Notes under the pieces: model-generated
What the model saw: the letters and a program-made list of their open reading frames with translations, nothing else
What the model was told of the DNA's origin: nothing
Databases searched by the model: none
Translations under genes and position numbers: made by a program
DNA from: Desulfobacterales bacterium
GTDB lineage: Bacteria; Desulfobacterota; Desulfobacteria; Desulfobacterales; SpSt-501
NCBI GenBank assembly: GCA_025454275.1
Contig: JALOOS010000059.1
Span: forward strand, 1 to 10,386
Reading direction: 5' to 3'
DNA: 10,386 bases
In this document: one piece after another, positions 7,659-10,386 of the stretch
Layout: each line of letters opens with the position of its first letter
Position numbering within the stretch: the first letter of the stretch is position 1

Positions 7659-7713
7659 GGCGCGGTTTCCTTCCGTGGTGTTTTCTGATAGACTTTGTTC
7701 CGGTACATGATGA

Positions 7714-7742
7714 ATTTTATCAAGGTTGTCCCGAAGGGTCAA
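7714..7742 (-). promoter_or_regulatory. Sigma-70-type promoter for the small membrane-protein gene
   Basis: On the minus strand TTGACC (7742-7737), a 17-base spacer and TAAAAT (7719-7714) form a near-consensus promoter. The predicted start is near 7707, giving a leader of about 50 bases to the ATG at 7658. It lies in the same 101-base gap that must hold the control region of the divergent HD-GYP gene. Confidence 0.75.
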
Positions 7743-7759
7743 ATTTCAGAGAGAGGGTC

Positions 7760-9118
7760 ATGCGCGCCCGGCAGCGGCGATTGATGAGCAAGACGGCCAT
7801 GGCCGATTCCATGGTCCTGACCGGCATCGTGCTGGCGATCGTCTATTGGGCGCTCGAGGCACTGCTCAACATTTTCGCCCCTGCCGAGATCGGCTTCTAC
7901 CGCAACCTCCTCGGCCCCAACGTCGGGGAGATGAGCATGCGCATCATTGCGCTCTGCCTCTTTCTCATCTTCGGCTCGCACGTCCAGTTCACGATCAACC
8001 AGCGCAACAAGGCGGAGCAGGCCCTGCGGGAGAGCGAGGAGAAGTACCGGAACATCCTCGAGACGATCGAAGAGGGCTACTACGAGATCGACCTGCAGGG
8101 CCGCTTCGCCTTCGTGAACGATGCGACCAGCCGCCTGCTCGGCGTTCCCAAGGCGGATCTGGCGGGACGGAACATACGGGAGTTTTTGAACGGGGACTCG
8201 GACGAGAAGCTCTCCGCGACGTTGGCGGGCTGCCTGGCGAGCGGGCGCTCCGTGAAGGCCTTCGACTGCGAGCTGCTGCGGCAGGAGGCGGTGCGCTTCA
8301 TCGAAGCATCGGCCGGCCTGCGCCGCGGGAACGGCGGGGAGGCGGTCGGCTTCCGGGGGATGCTGCGGGACCGGACCGAGAAGAAACAGCTCGAGCTCGA
8401 CCTGCTGGAATCCTCCCGCAAGCTCCAGAATGCCCGGTCGGCCACCATCCTGGGGCTGGCCAAACTGGCCGAGTACCGGGACGAGGGCACCGGCACCCAC
8501 CTGGAGCGGATCCGGGAGTACGCCCGCCTGCTGGCGGAGGAGATGGCGGCGCGGCCGGGCGCCGCAGAGGCGATCGATCCGGATTTCATCGAGGAGCTCT
8601 ACCACTCCTCGATCCTGCACGACATCGGCAAGGTGGGGATTCCGGATGCGGTGCTCCTCAAGCCGAGCGGGCTCACTGCGGAGGAGTTCGAGGTGATCAA
8701 GTGCCACACCCGCTTCGGGGGGGATGCGCTCGCCGCCATCGAATCGACCATCGAAGGGCGCTCCTTCCTGCAGCTGGGGCGTGAGATCGCCTATCACCAC
8801 CACGAGAAGTGGGACGGGTCCGGCTACCCCGCGGGGCTGAAGGGGCGCGAGATTCCGCTGGCGGCGCGGATCGTGGCCGTGGCCGATGTCTACGATGCGC
8901 TCACCAGCAGGCGCTTCTACAAGGAAGCCTTCTCCCACGAACGGGCGCGGGCGATCATCACCGATCTGCGGGGGAGCCATTTCGACCCGGCAGTGGTGGA
9001 TGCCTTCCTCAACCTGGAGAGCCGCTTCGACCGCATCCGTGAAGAGGGGCAGGCGGTGGAGAGGCTGACTGCCGAAGCGGGCGCCTGCCGGCCGGGGGGC
9101 AGGCTCGCTGCGGCCTAA
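7760..9118 (+). CDS. Membrane PAS/HD-GYP cyclic-di-GMP phosphodiesterase
   Basis: A 452-aa inner-membrane signalling protein expected to hydrolyse cyclic di-GMP. Two hydrophobic segments (~18-38 and ~59-77) frame a short ~20-residue external loop. A PAS sensor follows (~90-205; SEEKYRNILETIEEG at its start, GMLRDRTEKKQ at its end), then a short helical linker and an HD-GYP domain (~225-430). The expected residues are present: His247 in TGTHLERI, the HD pair His287/Asp288 in LHDIGK, His316, HHHEKWDGSGYP with the GYP at 355-357, Asp377 in VADVYDAL, and HFDPAVV at 407-413. No GGDEF or receiver domain is present, so input probably comes through the PAS or the membrane loop. GAGAG lies about six bases before the ATG. 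Its TAA stop overlaps by four bases the stop of the convergent gene downstream. Target pathway unknown. Confidence 0.93.
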   Translation: MRARQRRLMSKTAMADSMVLTGIVLAIVYWALEALLNIFAPAEIGFYRNLLGPNVGEMSMRIIALCLFLIFGSHVQFTINQRNKAEQALRESEEKYRNILETIEEGYYEIDLQGRFAFVNDATSRLLGVPKADLAGRNIREFLNGDSDEKLSATLAGCLASGRSVKAFDCELLRQEAVRFIEASAGLRRGNGGEAVGFRGMLRDRTEKKQLELDLLESSRKLQNARSATILGLAKLAEYRDEGTGTHLERIREYARLLAEEMAARPGAAEAIDPDFIEELYHSSILHDIGKVGIPDAVLLKPSGLTAEEFEVIKCHTRFGGDALAAIESTIEGRSFLQLGREIAYHHHEKWDGSGYPAGLKGREIPLAARIVAVADVYDALTSRRFYKEAFSHERARAIITDLRGSHFDPAVVDAFLNLESRFDRIREEGQAVERLTAEAGACRPGGRLAAA

Positions 9119-9726
9119 ACGGAGGCGGCTTCGACCAGCCGCAGCAGAACCGGGGCATCGCCCGGCAGCTCCCCGACAGCGGTCTCACACGCCACCGGCC
9201 GCCCGTTCCATTCCGCCGCCCGGCAGATCGATCGCAGCCCCGGCCCCATCCGATCGAGAAAATCGTTGAGATCCCCCCCCCGGACCCTGATCCCGCGGGA
9301 CAGAAACCCGGGCCCGAGCTCCTGCGCCACCAGGTTGAACAGCTTGAGCTTCACGCGGATCGCTTCCCGGCCCTCCTCCGGCCCGGCGCCTTCGTAAGAG
9401 ATCTGGCGGCGCATGGCGGCATAGGCCCCGCCCCGGCGCAGGACCGCCCCCGCCAGGCCGGGCATCGCCGCCGAGAGGGCCAGGGTCGATCCGTCCCGGA
9501 CCCGGGCCTGCCTCAGATCGTCGATCGCTTTGCCGTCTAAAAACACGGTCTGGACGCGTTCGTCCAGGTACTCCGGGGATATCCCGCACGTGCGGCAGAT
9601 GAAACCCTCGACGGAGCCGCCGGCGGCGCCCTCCACGGTAAAGCCGCGGCCCAGGAGCGGCAGGAAGCGCGAGAGGCTCCCGGCTGCAATCGTCAGTATC
9701 AGCCGCTGGTTCGGCACGCTCGTCAT
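9115..9726 (-). CDS. Uncharacterised 203-aa protein behind the aldehyde oxidoreductase gene
   Basis: I do not recognise this protein. It has no signal peptide or clear membrane helix. Visible features are a CRTC pair (44-47), a central segment with FLDGKAIDD (62-70) and DGSTLALSAAMPGLAGA (78-94), an RRGG (97-100), and a C-terminal domain rich in Leu and Gly. The central segment is loosely reminiscent of the second half of small beta-grasp (MoaD/ThiS-like) proteins, but the typical C-terminal GG is missing, so this is speculation. The ATG at 9726 follows AAGGA at eight bases; a TTG at 9747 would place the start in the terminator tail. The gene follows the oxidoreductase on the same strand, with an intrinsic terminator between them and only 19 bases from its T-run to the ATG. 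Its codon use matches neighbouring genes, supporting a real gene. Confidence 0.8.
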   Translation of the reverse strand: MTSVPNQRLILTIAAGSLSRFLPLLGRGFTVEGAAGGSVEGFICRTCGISPEYLDERVQTVFLDGKAIDDLRQARVRDGSTLALSAAMPGLAGAVLRRGGAYAAMRRQISYEGAGPEEGREAIRVKLKLFNLVAQELGPGFLSRGIRVRGGDLNDFLDRMGPGLRSICRAAEWNGRPVACETAVGELPGDAPVLLRLVEAASV

Positions 9727-9745
9727 GAAGGCTGTCCTTTGCCCC

Positions 9746-9778
9746 AAAAAACGCGGGGGGCCCTTTCGGGGCCCCCCG
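9746..9778 (-). terminator. Intrinsic terminator after the aldehyde oxidoreductase gene
   Basis: Bases 9754-9763 (CGGGGGGCCC) pair perfectly with 9769-9778 (GGGCCCCCCG), a 10-bp GC stem with a 5-base loop. On the minus strand the stem is followed after two bases by six T residues (9751-9746). This is a textbook Rho-independent terminator, 29 bases past the oxidoreductase stop. There is no T-run on the plus-strand side, so it acts in the minus direction. Confidence 0.9.
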
Positions 9779-9807
9779 GTGGTGGTTGGCGCTGGGTCCC
9801 GTTCGCG

Positions 9808-10386
9808 CTACCAGTTGTAGACCTGGTCGAGCTCGGTGTCCTTCACCATGAAGGTGACGTTGTGGGGCGGGAGTTTCTCTTTTTTAAAGTAGTCCGGCAG
9901 CCGGTCCATCTCTTTCGTGAGCCCGGCCTTCTGATTGAATTCCCGCTCCAGCGTCAGGATCGACTTGCCCAGTCCGACCACATCATCGCCGGTCAGCTTC
10001 TTGCCGCTGAAGCTGCCGAGCAGATCGAGCAGGGCCTGGAAGGTTTCGGGCTGGTCCAGGATGGCGAAGGCGATGAAGAGGCACATGCCGGTCGAGTCGA
10101 TGGCGGTGGTGGCGATCTGCAGGTTGCGCGAGAGCTCGATCTGTCCCTCGGGCTTCAGGGCATCCACCTTGCCGCCCACCCCGAGGATGTTGGCCGTGAC
10201 GGCGTAGCCGGCGGTGTGGTCCGCGCCCTGGGTGCTGGTGGCGTAGGTGACCCCGATCCCCTGAACCCCGCGCGGGTCGTAGGCCGGCATGGACTGGCCC
10301 TTGACCACCGGCACGCGCTCCACGCCGAAGACCCGGCCGGTGACCGCCGCACCGCTGCCCAGGATGCGGCCGAGCGGGGTGCCGCT
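9808..10386 (-). CDS. aor: Aldehyde:ferredoxin oxidoreductase, C-terminal 192 residues (runs off right edge)
   Basis: C-terminal part of a tungsten (or molybdenum) pterin enzyme that oxidises aldehydes to acids with ferredoxin as acceptor. The frame is open from base 10386 to the stop at 9810-9808. Family marks are MPAYDPRGVQGIG near fragment residue 33, YATSTQGADHTAGY at 48-61 and the motif DSTGMC at 97-102. That last motif fits the DxxG(L/M)C pterin/cluster motif of Pyrococcus AOR (Asp489...Cys494), with Cys102 the likely fourth ligand of the 4Fe-4S cluster. The N-terminal pterin domain and the CxxCxxxC cluster motif lie outside. A strong terminator follows the gene. The family also includes formaldehyde, glyceraldehyde-3-phosphate and BamB-type members, so the substrate is not settled by this fragment. 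Confidence 0.92.
   Translation of the reverse strand, partial: SGTPLGRILGSGAAVTGRVFGVERVPVVKGQSMPAYDPRGVQGIGVTYATSTQGADHTAGYAVTANILGVGGKVDALKPEGQIELSRNLQIATTAIDSTGMCLFIAFAILDQPETFQALLDLLGSFSGKKLTGDDVVGLGKSILTLEREFNQKAGLTKEMDRLPDYFKKEKLPPHNVTFMVKDTELDQVYNW

Noticed and set aside
7695..7722. Possible plus-strand promoter TTGTTC / TTATCA for the HD-GYP gene
   Set aside because: It is a weak match, and it overlaps the much better minus-strand promoter in the same gap.
7659..7742. A 28-residue N-terminal extension of the small membrane protein
   Set aside because: Its start codon lies in the -35 box of the promoter at 7714-7742, so it would not be on the transcript.
7739..8980. A 413-codon minus-strand open frame
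   Set aside because: It is antisense to the PAS/HD-GYP gene and is a GC-driven shadow.
9727..9747. TTG start for the 203-aa gene at 9747
   Set aside because: The codon touches the terminator T-run and has no ribosome-binding site; ATG 9726 has one.

Overview
The window is GC-rich, densely coded and bacterial. The gene set fits an anaerobic proteobacterium of the old Deltaproteobacteria (now Desulfobacterota), for example a sulfate reducer or syntroph. It includes the C-terminal end of a tungsten-type aldehyde:ferredoxin oxidoreductase, a long pyrophosphate-dependent phosphofructokinase, an SMC ATPase, a PAS/HD-GYP sensor and a polar amino-acid ABC transporter. This assignment is inferred from gene families and codon composition; there is no rRNA or other phylogenetic marker to confirm it.

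Layout. (1) Bases 1-1802, minus strand: the N-terminal ~600 residues of chromosome-segregation protein SMC, including the ATPase head and the hinge, running off the left edge. It has a clear sigma-70-type promoter at 1869-1897 and a GC hairpin at the predicted 5' end of the mRNA. (2) 1803-2165: a less GC-rich intergenic stretch holding that promoter and a 9-bp tandem repeat. (3) 2166-5046, minus strand: a four-gene unit read right to left. It consists of a small zinc-ribbon protein, a periplasmic amino-acid-binding protein, a permease with an unusual N-terminal extension, and the ATPase. A perfect 12-bp stem-loop sits between binding protein and permease, permease and ATPase overlap by one base, and the ATPase carries an in-frame 27-bp tandem duplication. 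(4) 5047-5243: divergent promoter region. (5) 5244-7346, plus strand: 700-aa PPi-dependent phosphofructokinase. (6) 7362-7658, minus strand: small single-pass membrane protein of unknown function, with its own promoter. (7) 7760-9118, plus strand: membrane PAS/HD-GYP cyclic-di-GMP phosphodiesterase. (8) 9115-9726, minus strand: unrecognised 203-aa protein whose stop codon overlaps that of the HD-GYP gene. (9) 9746-9778: intrinsic terminator. (10) 9808-10386, minus strand: C-terminal 192 residues of the aldehyde:ferredoxin oxidoreductase.

How the genes fit together. The ABC genes form a complete importer: binding protein, permease (one membrane subunit, presumably homodimeric) and ATPase. PPi-PFK provides a reversible, energy-sparing glycolytic step typical of anaerobes. 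The oxidoreductase feeds electrons from aldehydes to ferredoxin; the unknown 203-aa gene lies directly behind its terminator and may be expressed by read-through. Most of the window is ordinary housekeeping and accessory content. I see no CRISPR array, phage, transposase, toxin-antitoxin pair, tRNA or rRNA, and no clear new defence or biosynthetic system. The items worth a second look are the ATPase duplication, the permease extension, the intra-operon stem-loop, the terminator just ahead of the unknown gene, and the 9-bp repeat tract.
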